Below, piece by piece: positions 52,201 through 60,906 of a stretch of DNA of 64,000 nucleotides (the first letter of the stretch is position 1; the number at the start of each line of letters is the position of its first letter). The position numbers were made by a program, and so were the translations under genes. The DNA lies in NCBI GenBank assembly GCA_021773395.1, contig JAJFKB010000015.1, positions 29,941-93,940 of the forward strand. Reading direction: 5' to 3'. This stretch comes from Gammaproteobacteria bacterium. GTDB taxonomy: Bacteria; Pseudomonadota; Gammaproteobacteria; Pseudomonadales; IMCC2047. The notes beneath the pieces were generated by a model. It saw nothing but the letters and a program-made list of their open reading frames with translations, ran no database searches and was not told the DNA's origin.

Positions 52201-52395
52201 CTAATCTTCGTTCTGATCGTTCTGATCGTTCTGATCGTTTTGTTGTTGCTGCCAGTCCTGCAGCTCGATCCAGAGTTGCTCAGCATCTCGAACGCTGGAT
52301 GCAATGGAAGCCTGTTGCGCGGGGTTGGCGAGGCGACCCTGGAATCCACGCATTGCGCACTCATAGATAAAGGTGTTCTTATCCCACTGATTCAT
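52201..52395 (-). CDS. Small hypothetical protein with NDQ repeat tail
   Basis: 64 residues from ATG 52395 (GGGAG eight bases upstream; the longer frame, starting at 52479, has no better site). A compact helical body (NTFIYECAMRGFQGRLANPA) ends in an acidic repeat NDQNDQNDQNED encoded by three exact 9-bp units (52210-52236). It overlaps the end of the YceI gene by ATGA, so it is translationally coupled. Family unknown. Confidence 0.6.
   Translation of the reverse strand: MNQWDKNTFIYECAMRGFQGRLANPAQQASIASSVRDAEQLWIELQDWQQQQNDQNDQNDQNED
52210..52236. repeat. 9-bp tandem repeat, three copies
   Basis: GTTCTGATC is repeated three times exactly at the end of the small gene, adding an in-frame NDQ triplet per unit. 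Confidence 0.85.
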
Positions 52396-52982
52396 TGTGT
52401 GTTCTCCCGGGCTTGTTGTGTCGCTTTTAGTCTGATCTTGATCAGTACTTCTGTACCTATTAGCTGGGTGTCGCTCCATTCTCCCTGGGCTAAATTAAAA
52501 TCAAACCGGTTAATGGAGAGCTCACCTGTCCCTATAAGTATTGTCTGTCCCTGCTGATGCTGTATTGTTAACTGGAACGGAAAATGTATCTGGCGCTCAA
52601 TGCCGCGTATTTTTAGCAACGCTGTCGCTTCATATTGGTGTTCACCCGTGGCGACAATTCGGTTTGTTTTAAAGAAGGCCTTGGGCCAATGCTCGGTATC
52701 AAAGAATTCACGGGAGCGAAGTATTTCGTCGCGCTCTTTTGCCTGGGTGTTGACGCTTGCTGTATCAATGGCGACATTGAAGTGGCTTGAGTTTAATGCA
52801 CTAGTATCAAATACGATGTGAGCTTGAAATCGTTCAAATTTGCCAGGAAATTGTATGCCCTCCTGAACCGCGAAAAAGCTGATCTGGCTCTCGCTATGAT
52901 CTACTTGCCAGGCTTTGGCAGGATTTGGTATTGAGCATGCCGCGCACATTAGAAAAAGAAGTGTGGACGGCAGCGAGCTCAT
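52392..52982 (-). CDS. YceI-family periplasmic protein
   Basis: 196 residues. Signal peptide ending near residue 24. The YceI lipocalin-like barrel is recognisable: WQVDHSESQISFFAVQEGIQ, KFERFQAHIVFDTSALNSS, SREFFDTEHWPKAFFKTNRI and a second half ending TGELSINRFDFNLAQGEW. YceI proteins bind isoprenoid or other lipids in the periplasm and often accompany redox genes. Gap to the upstream lipoprotein gene is 18 bases; downstream the small NDQ-repeat gene overlaps. Confidence 0.88.
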   Translation of the reverse strand: MSSLPSTLLFLMCAACSIPNPAKAWQVDHSESQISFFAVQEGIQFPGKFERFQAHIVFDTSALNSSHFNVAIDTASVNTQAKERDEILRSREFFDTEHWPKAFFKTNRIVATGEHQYEATALLKIRGIERQIHFPFQLTIQHQQGQTILIGTGELSINRFDFNLAQGEWSDTQLIGTEVLIKIRLKATQQARENTQ

Positions 52983-53000
52983 GCAAGACGATTCCGGTTA

Positions 53001-53762
53001 CTATTCGCCTGGATAGTTTTGCATTGGAACGAATGGATGTAAAGCAAGTTGGATCCCTTCCAATATCATATCCTCGTCATCGAGAAGATTGGTATGGCGT
53101 GTCGCTTTTGGCGTTCCGGTTTTCATGTTCAGATTGTCAATCATTTCTATGCCGCCGACACTGTTGAACACAAACTCTTTATCCCAGCGGAAAATGGTAA
53201 CACTGACGGAAGAGGCACGAAAAGTTTTAGCCCAATTAAAGTCTCTGGGTACACCGTTCCCCCCTTTTAGGCGTGGTTTGCGTTTTACACCGTCCCAGGA
53301 AGCATAATGAGGTTGACTGTAAGTAAAATTCACCTTTCTTACCAGGAGATCGGTAAAGATAATGCCATCAATATCATGCGTTTGTTTCAAGTTTTCAAGT
53401 GTTTCGGACAGAATCAGATTAAAGCGATCTCGACGAAAGGTGGCAGAGTAGGGGTCGTAATATTCTCCATGTTTATCGATGGCAGCAGACCATGCGGTAT
53501 CAAACTGATTGCCGGTGAGAATCTGATAACCCTGTTGAGCCAGGTAATCAGCGGCCACAGCATCAACGTTCTTTTCTTCGTAGCGCAGATAGGAGGGGCT
53601 TTCCTGACTATAATTAACACTGGCAATTACCATTGTCTTTAATTCAGCTTTGTCTGCACTTGGTGCATTGTATTTGTATGGGTAAACCGTTTGGCTATCA
53701 ACAGATACAGTGGTACTGCAGGATGCGAGAAAAAGCAGGCTGAAAATAATAAGATAGCGCAA
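53001..53762 (-). CDS. Hypothetical lipoprotein
   Basis: 253 residues with a lipoprotein signal ending LFLASC at residue 15. The mature part is alpha/beta, with ADYLAQQGYQILTGNQFDTA, LKQTHDIDGIIFTDLLVRKV and SVSVTIFRWDKEFVFNSVGG. I do not recognise a family. It heads a minus-strand run with the YceI gene (18 bases downstream) and the small NDQ-repeat gene, so it is probably part of one envelope operon. Confidence 0.65.
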   Translation of the reverse strand: MRYLIIFSLLFLASCSTTVSVDSQTVYPYKYNAPSADKAELKTMVIASVNYSQESPSYLRYEEKNVDAVAADYLAQQGYQILTGNQFDTAWSAAIDKHGEYYDPYSATFRRDRFNLILSETLENLKQTHDIDGIIFTDLLVRKVNFTYSQPHYASWDGVKRKPRLKGGNGVPRDFNWAKTFRASSVSVTIFRWDKEFVFNSVGGIEMIDNLNMKTGTPKATRHTNLLDDEDMILEGIQLALHPFVPMQNYPGE

Positions 53763-53883
53763 GATTGACTCCCTAATGGATATTTTTCTGGTAATTAAAC
53801 CTGTCTATTCTAGCCAGTGCCCGCTGAGAAACAAGTGTTTCTGTAGACCAGTGAAAGTTTCCTGAACTTTGGCCTGTTGATGG

Positions 53884-54624
53884 CTACCCATCTTTAAGGC
53901 CATCATAATGGGGTATAGAGAGATGGTAGCGTACCTTTATTCGATCCTGCACAGAAATCGCTCCTCCAAGAATACTGAAAGGTTTTATTCCGAACTGCTT
54001 TTGCGATATTTGTAATTCACCAGAGATCTCATAATGGTCGCCCTTCTCTGAGAGCAGGAACTGCGTTTCCAGATTACGTGTGATCTCTTTGATGGTGACC
54101 GCCATTTCAGCACTAAGTAGCGGCGGCTTTCCCCAGATACGCAAGCTGCGAATGCTGATAAAGGGGTAGTTGTTCGCATCCAGAAGCTGTTCTGTGATCA
54201 GGTTCTGACGGGTTCCTTCTATGTCCTCCTTTGTTACAGGTTGACGGAAGTCTGGTCCAGCCTCAGCTCGTCTTCGTTCATCGTCGATGACGAATTCACT
54301 GACCGCAAAGACCAATTGAAACCCCATATGCTGCAGTTGTGGGTGGAGTTTGACGAGTCCTTTAGCCGGAAGAGTGATGACATGGTTGTGACCTAGCCGT
54401 GCCATGGAGCCTGATCGAAATATATGCAGGTCAATGTGAGATCTGTTGTTACTCAGGTAAACCACTTTCGCCTGATCCGGCATGATGACGGGGGTGGTTG
54501 CAGCGGCCGTTCCAGTACTCTGCTGCGGCTCGCTCGGCGCAGGTGGAGTTTTCTGGCAGGCGATCAGTAAAGAAAATATCATGCCAGCCGCTGTTTTGAA
54601 GATCGTTTTATTCCAACAAGCCAT
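53884..54624 (-). CDS. Second YceI-like lipoprotein
   Basis: 246 residues from ATG 54624. Lipoprotein signal ending LLIAC (Cys at about 23), then a Pro/Thr-rich linker. The barrel has the YceI pattern with SHIDLHIFRSGSMARLGHNH, a C-terminal GELQISQKQFGIKPFSILGG and RTRRRAEAGPDF-like charged insert. This variant, with DDERRRAEAGPDFRQPV, is a recognised YceI subgroup. No Shine-Dalgarno is obvious because the upstream bases are a tandem repeat (54627-54686). Confidence 0.75.
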   Translation of the reverse strand: MACWNKTIFKTAAGMIFSLLIACQKTPPAPSEPQQSTGTAAATTPVIMPDQAKVVYLSNNRSHIDLHIFRSGSMARLGHNHVITLPAKGLVKLHPQLQHMGFQLVFAVSEFVIDDERRRAEAGPDFRQPVTKEDIEGTRQNLITEQLLDANNYPFISIRSLRIWGKPPLLSAEMAVTIKEITRNLETQFLLSEKGDHYEISGELQISQKQFGIKPFSILGGAISVQDRIKVRYHLSIPHYDGLKDG

Positions 54625-54626
54625 TA

Positions 54627-54686
54627 TCAAAGGGCGCTATATCAAGGGACACTATACAAAGGGCACTATATCAAAAGTGCACTATT
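54627..54686. repeat. Four imperfect 14-16-bp tandem repeats
   Basis: Units TCAAAGGGCGCTATA, TCAAGGGACACTATA, CAAAGGGCACTATA and TCAAAAGTGCACTATT stand head to tail directly before the second YceI gene. The consensus TCAAAGGGCACTATA keeps a CTATA end. They lie where the promoter and ribosome site should be. Confidence 0.75.
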
Positions 54687-54763
54687 TGGTTAAATCCGCG
54701 TCAAATTAGTGTTAACGGGCCCTAGCCTAATGCAAGATCAGCTGTATATATCCGTGTATTAAT

Positions 54764-55903
54764 ATGCTTATGATCGGCTTAATTTGTTTAAATAACCACG
54801 TCAATTTTAGATTTATTGGCGTGGTGATTCTATTTGTATTGCCGGGTTGTGCGATCAATTCAGCTAGCTATCCCGGTGAGTTTCCTGTACTTCAGAACGG
54901 TACCCAGATTCCTGTACAGAATGCTGAGGTACTGTCTTTATCAGAAGAAATGAGTGCATTTGTTCAGCGCTATGTGCCTTCGAGTGCGAGTGATGAGCAT
55001 AAACTACGCATGCTGAGTCAAGCTATAATCCAACCTGGGGTGCTCGGATTCAGTTATGAGCAAAACCTCACTTTGACAGCGGAACAGGCATTTCACAAAC
55101 GTCAGGGCAACTGCCTGACGTTTGCCAATATGTTTGTGGCGCTGGCTAGAGCCGCTGGTTTAAAGGCCTTTTACCAGGAAGCAAAAGTATCGCCGGACTG
55201 GAATCAGGAAAGTGATGTTTACATCATGGCGCGACATGTGAATGTGCTGGTAAAAACCAGGTCTGGCGATTATATGATTGATATAGCAAACCCATACGCC
55301 CGCAGTCAGTATTCGGTCAAAGTAATTTCGGATGCTTACGCGAAGGCTCAGTATTTCAATAATCTGGGAGTGGATGCGTTACTAGAGGGAAAGATGTCGA
55401 AAGCCCATGGCTATTTTGTGCGGGCGGTAAGAATCGAACCAAAATCTGGATATATGTGGTCAAATTTGGGTGTAATCTACAGCCGTAATGGGCAGCTGGA
55501 TGAGGCGGAGTGGGCATACAATACAGCATTGAATGTTGATTCACGCACTTTCGTAGCGATGAATAACCTGTCAAAAATCTACCAGCAGCAGGGCGATTTA
55601 GAACAGGCCAGTCGGTTACAAACAAAAGTAAAAAAACATCTGCGGGATAACCCGTATTACCTTCTTATGCTGAGTGATCAGGCGGTTGCTGAAAGGCGCT
55701 ATAAAGATGCTGTGAAATTATTGCGAAGAGCGCTGAGAAAAAAACAGGATGAGCATCGTCTGCATTTTGCAATCGCCAAGTCTCACTATCTTCTTGGACA
55801 GCGTTATGAGGCAGAAAAGAGTTTCAGCCGTGCCAGAAAACTCGCACCCAAACAACTACTTCAAGAGGAGTATGGCAAGCAGTTGTCAGAGTTGATGCAA
55901 TGA
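54764..55903 (+). CDS. TPR-containing transglutaminase-like lipoprotein
   Basis: 379 residues. Lipoprotein signal (VVILFVLPGC, Cys at about 29). A transglutaminase core follows: Cys in QGNCLTFANMFVALARAAG, His in MARHVNVLVK, Asp in DYMIDIANP. Then at least four TPR-like repeats (GKMSKAHGYFVRAVRIEP, GQLDEAEWAYNTALNVD, GDLEQASRLQTKVKK, RYKDAVKLLRRALRKK). It is a predicted periplasmic or outer-membrane scaffold enzyme. It is divergent from the second YceI gene. Confidence 0.85.
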   Translation: MLMIGLICLNNHVNFRFIGVVILFVLPGCAINSASYPGEFPVLQNGTQIPVQNAEVLSLSEEMSAFVQRYVPSSASDEHKLRMLSQAIIQPGVLGFSYEQNLTLTAEQAFHKRQGNCLTFANMFVALARAAGLKAFYQEAKVSPDWNQESDVYIMARHVNVLVKTRSGDYMIDIANPYARSQYSVKVISDAYAKAQYFNNLGVDALLEGKMSKAHGYFVRAVRIEPKSGYMWSNLGVIYSRNGQLDEAEWAYNTALNVDSRTFVAMNNLSKIYQQQGDLEQASRLQTKVKKHLRDNPYYLLMLSDQAVAERRYKDAVKLLRRALRKKQDEHRLHFAIAKSHYLLGQRYEAEKSFSRARKLAPKQLLQEEYGKQLSELMQ

Positions 55904-56000
55904 ATAAAGTGCTGATTCGCCGCATAGTAACCACTTAACTTATTTATCAACAGGTTCTGATACTTTAAACTGCCTGTTCTCCTTCAAATCCGGGTTTAGT

Positions 56001-56873
56001 ATGCAGTCACCAACCAGTCACCATTATTATTCAGCACGCCTTAAATTACATTATGTGGACTGGGGAAATCAGGATGCCGAACCCCTTATTCTTCTCCATG
56101 GCAGAATGGATCATTGTCGAAATTGGGACTGGGTGGCAAATAGACTGGCAGCGCATTACCACGTTATCGCACCTGATTTAAGAGGACATGGCGATTCGGA
56201 TTGGTCGGTAGGTAATGCCTATAGTATGTACGACTATATTTATGATTTGATGGAGCTTATCGAACAGCTGGAGCTCGCGCCGGTGACAATTATTGGTCAT
56301 TCTCTGGGTGGTGGCGTTGCCACAAAGTTCACGGGAGCCTATCCCGATAAAGTAAAGAAATTAGTCTCGATCGAAGGGTTGGGATCCGCGCCCGATACTC
56401 TGGCAAAGGAGGCAAATACCAGTGCAGCAGAGCGTATGCAGCTTTGGGCGAAAGAGATGCAGCGTGTCGCAGCGAAACCGGAGCGGCAGTATGCCACGCG
56501 GGAGCATGCGATTGAGCGTATGCAGCAGGCCAATGTGCATTTGTCGCCAGAGCGGGCCAGGCATTTAGCACTAGAGGGTATTTGTAAAAAGGAGAACGGT
56601 CAGTATCGCTGGAAATATGACCCTTTTGTAGGTGCACATCCCCCCTTTGATATGAGTGCGCTGGATACCCATCAGTTGTGGTCAGATATTGATTGTCCGG
56701 TGTTACTGGTTTGGGGGAAAGACAGCTGGGCCAGCGATCCCGCAGAGGATGGACGAGTAAGCTATTTTCGAAACGCCAGAGTGGTGAATATCCCAGATGC
56801 CGGTCATTGGGTGCACCATGACCAGTTTGAGTTGTTTATGGAGGAGGTCGAGCGTTTCTTATTACAAACCTGA
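56001..56873 (+). CDS. Alpha/beta hydrolase
   Basis: 290 residues of the alpha/beta-hydrolase fold. The oxyanion hole is LLHGRMDHCRNWDWV, the nucleophile elbow GHSLGGGVATKF (Ser about residue 97), an acidic residue follows VLLVWGKDSWASDP and the His is in DAGHWVHHDQ. No signal peptide, so cytosolic. The substrate (ester, amide or lactone) cannot be told. It converges with the AcuI-type gene. Confidence 0.9.
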   Translation: MQSPTSHHYYSARLKLHYVDWGNQDAEPLILLHGRMDHCRNWDWVANRLAAHYHVIAPDLRGHGDSDWSVGNAYSMYDYIYDLMELIEQLELAPVTIIGHSLGGGVATKFTGAYPDKVKKLVSIEGLGSAPDTLAKEANTSAAERMQLWAKEMQRVAAKPERQYATREHAIERMQQANVHLSPERARHLALEGICKKENGQYRWKYDPFVGAHPPFDMSALDTHQLWSDIDCPVLLVWGKDSWASDPAEDGRVSYFRNARVVNIPDAGHWVHHDQFELFMEEVERFLLQT

Positions 56874-56903
56874 AAGGCTTATTTGAGACTAGTTCAATCG
56901 CGC

Positions 56904-57890
56904 CTAATCATCTTTAATTTGTACTACCACACGTCCACGAACCTGACCATTGGTGATTTTTTCTGCATATTCAGGAACCTGCTCGAAACGGATAGTCTCA
57001 GTGATGCCTGCCCAGAACCCGTCATCGAATAGCTCGGCCAGTCGCTTCCACATAGCGAGGCGATGGGCGCGAGTCACATGGGTCGAATTAATGCCTATCA
57101 GTTTGATAGCACGCAAAATAAAGGGCATTACAGTTGCGGATAGTTCGTGGCTTGCGGCGAGCCCACAACTGGCTATTGCACCGTTAATGTGGGTTTCGGC
57201 GATAACTCGGGATAAAATCGGTCCGCCAACGTTATCGATGGCGCCGGCCCATTTTTGAGCTTCCAGTGGCCTGGCGGATTGCTCCATGGATTCACGGCTT
57301 ACGATTTCGCTGGCACCCAGGTTACGTAAATATTGATGTGTTTCCTCACGTCCTGTTACGGCTGTTACTGAGTAGCCGAGACGCGATAGAATCGCAATAG
57401 CGATACTGCCAAGTCCGCCTGCTGCTCCCGTAACCAGAATGGGGGCCTCGTCCGGTAATACACCTGCATTCTCGAGTGCGGCCACTGCCAGCATGGCAGT
57501 AAAGCCAGCGGTTCCCACGCTCATTGCGTTGTGCAAACTCATGCCATCGGGGAGCTTGATCAATGCATCAGGATCGACGTTGACCTGTTCGGCATAACCG
57601 CCGCAATAGTCTTCGCCCAGTCCTGCACCGGTCAACACGACCGGGTCACCAGGTTTGAATGCTTCATTATCTGAGCCTATCACCGTGCCAGCCATGTCTA
57701 TTCCAGGCACCATGGGGTAGGAGCGCAGGATTTTCCCCTTACCAGTGACGGCCAGACCGTCTTTAAAATTGAGACTCGAATACTGGACTTGTACTTTAAC
57801 GGGCTTGCTCGGAAGCTGATCTTCCTGCCAGTCTTCGAATCGGCATTGGTGCCCCTTACTATTTTTGTCGACAACTAGTGCTCTAAACAT
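56904..57890 (-). CDS. acuI: AcuI/YhdH-type acrylyl-CoA reductase
   Basis: 328 residues of zinc-free medium-chain dehydrogenase: FRALVVDKNSKGHQCRFEDW, SSLNFKDGLAVTGKGKI, MVPGIDMAGTVIGSDN, and the NADPH-binding VTGAAGGLGSIAIAILSRLG. YhdH/AcuI reduces acrylyl-CoA to propanoyl-CoA with NADPH and protects against acrylate. Lack of structural zinc cysteines fits. It is the last gene of the TetR-HAD-LpxA-hydrolase-rubredoxin run, 10 bases after rubredoxin. Confidence 0.88.
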   Translation of the reverse strand: MFRALVVDKNSKGHQCRFEDWQEDQLPSKPVKVQVQYSSLNFKDGLAVTGKGKILRSYPMVPGIDMAGTVIGSDNEAFKPGDPVVLTGAGLGEDYCGGYAEQVNVDPDALIKLPDGMSLHNAMSVGTAGFTAMLAVAALENAGVLPDEAPILVTGAAGGLGSIAIAILSRLGYSVTAVTGREETHQYLRNLGASEIVSRESMEQSARPLEAQKWAGAIDNVGGPILSRVIAETHINGAIASCGLAASHELSATVMPFILRAIKLIGINSTHVTRAHRLAMWKRLAELFDDGFWAGITETIRFEQVPEYAEKITNGQVRGRVVVQIKDD

Positions 57891-57900
57891 GGCTCAATAA

Positions 57901-58068
57901 TTACCTCATTTTGATCATGATAAAATCCCGCTTGCCTGTGCCGCAGTCTGGACAAAGCCAGTCTTCTGGCACATCTTCCCATCGGGTCCCAGCCGGGATG
58001 CCCTCTTCGGGGCAGCCAAGTTCCTCATCGTAAATGTAACCACACACAATACATTGCCACTTTTTCAT
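57901..58068 (-). CDS. rubA: Rubredoxin
   Basis: 55 residues from ATG 58068, starting MKKWQCIVCGYIYDEELGCP; the frame would run 12 codons further to a TTG, but rubredoxins begin here. Two CxxC pairs (CIVCG and CPDCGTGK) bind one iron. It carries one electron, often to alkane or other hydroxylases, or in peroxide defence. It lies 16 bases after the isochorismatase-like gene and 10 before acuI, so it is in the operon. Confidence 0.93.
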   Translation of the reverse strand: MKKWQCIVCGYIYDEELGCPEEGIPAGTRWEDVPEDWLCPDCGTGKRDFIMIKMR

Positions 58069-58084
58069 GGTTGATATGGGCTTT

Positions 58085-58624
58085 TTACTTAAGAAGTTGC
58101 GCAAGTTGCTTAAATCCCTTGATGTCGGCGTTCTTCATCAATTCAAACAGACAGGTCTCGGTGCTCGTCAGCTGTGCACCTGCAGCGTTCATCTTTTCCA
58201 AACCTACAATCTTGTTGGTAGCGATACGAGAGGAAACGGCATCACAGACAATATGTGCTTCTTTGTTGAGAGCGATCAAATCCAGTGCAGTTTGATAAAC
58301 GCAAATATGGGTTTCGATACCCGTTACCAGGATCTGGTTTTTGCCACTGGCTGACAAAGCCTGGCGTAATTCATTATTGCCGAAGCAGCTAAAACTACTT
58401 TTGGCGACAGGCTGATAGTCAGTCAGCAGTTCTGCAATTTCCGGCAGGGTGGCCCCTAGCTTATCTGGCAACTGTTCGGCCCAGATAATCGGCAACCCTA
58501 ATACTTCGGCACCTTTAATCAGAATTTTTAGATTGTTTAAATAGGTCTCCGGATCCTGCATCAGGGTGGCCAGCTTTCCCTGTACATCGACAATCAGCAG
58601 CAGGCTATTGTCCATTTCTAACAT
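58085..58624 (-). CDS. Isochorismatase-family hydrolase (YcaC-like)
   Basis: 179 residues. The catalytic triad of this cysteine hydrolase fold is present: Asp in LLIVDVQGKLA, Lys in the YQPVAKSSFS segment, Cys in VTGIETHICVYQTALDL. E. coli YcaC is an octameric hydrolase of unknown substrate. GAGGGG lies six bases before ATG 58624. It is in the TetR-to-acuI gene run, 42 bases from lpxA and 16 from rubredoxin. Confidence 0.88.
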   Translation of the reverse strand: MLEMDNSLLLIVDVQGKLATLMQDPETYLNNLKILIKGAEVLGLPIIWAEQLPDKLGATLPEIAELLTDYQPVAKSSFSCFGNNELRQALSASGKNQILVTGIETHICVYQTALDLIALNKEAHIVCDAVSSRIATNKIVGLEKMNAAGAQLTSTETCLFELMKNADIKGFKQLAQLLK

Positions 58625-58666
58625 GTGTGCCCCCTCGCTCTTTCCAAATTTGGAGTCAGGAAAATT

Positions 58667-59458
58667 TCACTCCATATCCTTCAGTTTTTTTGCGTCGATA
58701 AAGCCATAACTGCCGCGCTTTGAATCATCTGTCAGCCATTGCTTGAGGTGATCAATTTCCGGTGTGCCAGCTATTTCACTTAGCGGTTTGTTATCCTTTA
58801 GACAGCGAAACGCCTGATTCAGCGCTTTGTAGCGCTCGCCGCTGATTCCTGCGCGGCGTAGTCCGATAGTATTAAGGCGATAATGTCGTACCGGTGAGCC
58901 ACCAATCAGCATATAGGGTAGGACATCTTTGCGAATGCCGATCACTCCGGCAATCATGGCAAAGGAGCCAACCCGGCAGAACTGATGCACCATAGCGCCT
59001 CCGCCAAAAAATACTTTATCTCCGACCTTTACATGGCCGCCGAGGGTTGCGCTGGTGGCAAAAATATTAGCATCACCGACGTTACAATCGTGCGCAACGT
59101 GGGCGTTATTCATAAAATAGCAGTGATCGCCGATCTGTGTATTTTGGTCCTCAACGGTGGCACGGCTAATCGTGACGCCCTCGCGAAAAGTATTACTGTT
59201 CCCGATGGTCACTCCGCTGGAAGTTGCCTGGTTGAAGCTAAGATCCTGAGGCAACCCGCCGATGACTGCATGTGGGTGCACTCGGTTTTGCTCTCCCATG
59301 CTTACGAAGGGCTCGATGACCGCATGTGCATCAATTTGGCAGTTGTTTCCCAATGTGACGTGCTCGTCAATGATCGCGTATGGCCCAATTTGGCAACCCT
59401 CGCCAATCTCGGCAGATTCGGCAACAATGGCGGTAGGATGAATTCTAGTGGTCGTCAT
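58667..59458 (-). CDS. lpxA: LpxA-type acyl-ACP–UDP-GlcNAc O-acyltransferase
   Basis: 263 residues from ATG 59458, the length of LpxA; the frame could start 23 codons earlier. A left-handed beta-helix of hexapeptide repeats (PTAIVAESAEIGEGCQIGPY) ends with a helical tail. Conserved NNAHVAHDCNVG holds the catalytic His and GGGAMVHQFCRVGS the substrate region. It adds the first acyl chain in lipid A synthesis. It is not next to lpxD, fabZ or lpxB, and GGSPVRHYRLN deviates from E. coli in the acyl ruler zone, so it may be a second copy with another chain length. Confidence 0.85.
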   Translation of the reverse strand: MTTTRIHPTAIVAESAEIGEGCQIGPYAIIDEHVTLGNNCQIDAHAVIEPFVSMGEQNRVHPHAVIGGLPQDLSFNQATSSGVTIGNSNTFREGVTISRATVEDQNTQIGDHCYFMNNAHVAHDCNVGDANIFATSATLGGHVKVGDKVFFGGGAMVHQFCRVGSFAMIAGVIGIRKDVLPYMLIGGSPVRHYRLNTIGLRRAGISGERYKALNQAFRCLKDNKPLSEIAGTPEIDHLKQWLTDDSKRGSYGFIDAKKLKDME

Positions 59459-59493
59459 TTTACTCTTCGGTAGCTGATCAACAATACGTAAGT

Positions 59494-60120
59494 TTACCCA
59501 ATTAAATGTCTGATTGCGCGTCGACAATCGTCTATTTCTTTAAAGATGATACCCTGGATACCCTGTTTTTTTGCCGATTCGATATTTGCTGGCATATCAT
59601 CAATAAACAGTGTTTCTTCAGCCCGTATGTCAAAGCGGTTAAGCATGTATTCAAATATTTTGGGGTCGGGTTTGGCAAGCTTAACGTCGGCAGAAACAAT
59701 GGTGCCCTCAAACAGCTCAAAGAATGGGTGTCGCTCAGTGACATGGTCGTAGAGTTCGCGACATATATTGGACAGGCAAAAAAGGCGATGTCCTTTTTGG
59801 TGCATTTCCTGGAGCATGGCCACGCTATCTTCCTTTGCACCCAGGTAGTTTTTAATAAAAGCCATCAGCTCTTGCATTAATGGGAGGGGTAGCCCAGTGT
59901 TATTTGCGAAACACTGAACGGCCTCATTGGCACTAATGGCGCCCAGATCCAGTCGCTTCCAGTCCTGGTGATAAAAAATGTTGTCCAATAACAATTGCTT
60001 GGTTTGTTTGCTGTCAGCAAATCGTTCCGCAATATCTTCCGGATTCCATTCCAGCAGCACGGCACCCAAATCGAAAACAGTGTTCTTGATTTGGGCAGTT
60101 TTTACAGCGGGATTGTTCAT
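59494..60120 (-). CDS. HAD-superfamily hydrolase (YihX-like)
   Basis: 208 residues. Motif I VFDLGAVLLEWNP (catalytic Asp; Gly replaces the second Asp, as in YihX), motif II near SLSDTH-like CLSNICRELYD, lysine in DVKLAKPDPKIF and FIDDMPANIESAKK as motif IV. YihX of E. coli is a sugar phosphatase. It lies 35 bases upstream of lpxA and 28 bases after the TetR gene, in the same direction. Confidence 0.87.
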   Translation of the reverse strand: MNNPAVKTAQIKNTVFDLGAVLLEWNPEDIAERFADSKQTKQLLLDNIFYHQDWKRLDLGAISANEAVQCFANNTGLPLPLMQELMAFIKNYLGAKEDSVAMLQEMHQKGHRLFCLSNICRELYDHVTERHPFFELFEGTIVSADVKLAKPDPKIFEYMLNRFDIRAEETLFIDDMPANIESAKKQGIQGIIFKEIDDCRRAIRHLIG

Positions 60121-60148
60121 GGATTAAACTCGGGTTATAAAGTTAGAT

Positions 60149-60802
60149 TTATTCTTCTGCTTGGCCGCAAACACGATGGAATCCTGCCGTGACAAAAGGA
60201 ATCATATGGTCATAGGCGGTTTTAAAATCAATCGAGTGGCATAGCCCCTTAGAGAGCTTGTCAATACGTCCTGTTTGCGCAAAGGTGAGTGTAAGCGCTC
60301 CGGAAAGGTAGTTGTAACACCAGTAAATCTGCTCATCATTTGCGTTGGGCAGTGCTTTTTTCAGGGCTTCAATAAAGCGTGCTACCAAAGGGTCAAAATG
60401 CTTGCTCATCAACTCCTTGCCCCAAACAGGAGAATTATTGATATAGGCTACCAGTGCCAGATAGTTTTTCCAGCCTGGATCGCCGCTTTCCTGTTCCATT
60501 TCCAGAGGTCTTAGGAAAGCCTCAATAATCTGCTCAACTGTGGGGCCAGCCGAGCCGGAGGTTGCCTGGCACCTGAGTAATGCCTCTAAACGCTCTTCAT
60601 TGAGTATTTCTGCGCGACGCAGGAATACAGCATCAAACAGATCTCGTTTTTTCCCAAAATGGTAACTTGCGAGAGCCACATCAACTTCAGCCTGCCCTGC
60701 AATTTGACGGATCGTAACGCCGTCAAAACCGTGCTGGGCAAACAGCTCTTCTGCGGTGTCAAGGATACGCTCTTTTTTAGAAATTTTTTTAGACTCATTC
60801 AT
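60149..60802 (-). CDS. TetR/AcrR-family regulator
   Basis: 217 residues from ATG 60802. The N-terminal helix-turn-helix is clear: KKERILDTAEELFAQHGFDG, VTIRQIAGQAEVDVALASYHFGKKRDLF. The C-terminal ligand domain is helical, with one TetR_C-type stretch (VEQIIEAFLRPLEMEQESGD). It heads the HAD-LpxA-hydrolase-rubredoxin-AcuI run and is divergent from a sodium/solute symporter, with a perfect 16-bp palindrome in between. It probably represses both. Confidence 0.9.
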   Translation of the reverse strand: MNESKKISKKERILDTAEELFAQHGFDGVTIRQIAGQAEVDVALASYHFGKKRDLFDAVFLRRAEILNEERLEALLRCQATSGSAGPTVEQIIEAFLRPLEMEQESGDPGWKNYLALVAYINNSPVWGKELMSKHFDPLVARFIEALKKALPNANDEQIYWCYNYLSGALTLTFAQTGRIDKLSKGLCHSIDFKTAYDHMIPFVTAGFHRVCGQAEE

Positions 60803-60906
60803 TGCATATACCAAAGATGTTGAAACAGGTTCAGCGCAGTTAGCCGCGAGCTTTAAGTGTCTGAGTAGTTCTATGGTGCTTCCCTGTTAACCTTTTGTTG
60901 ACAAAA

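Noticed and set aside
54627-54686. CRISPR-like repeat.
   Set aside because: Units are contiguous with no spacers and no cas genes are present.
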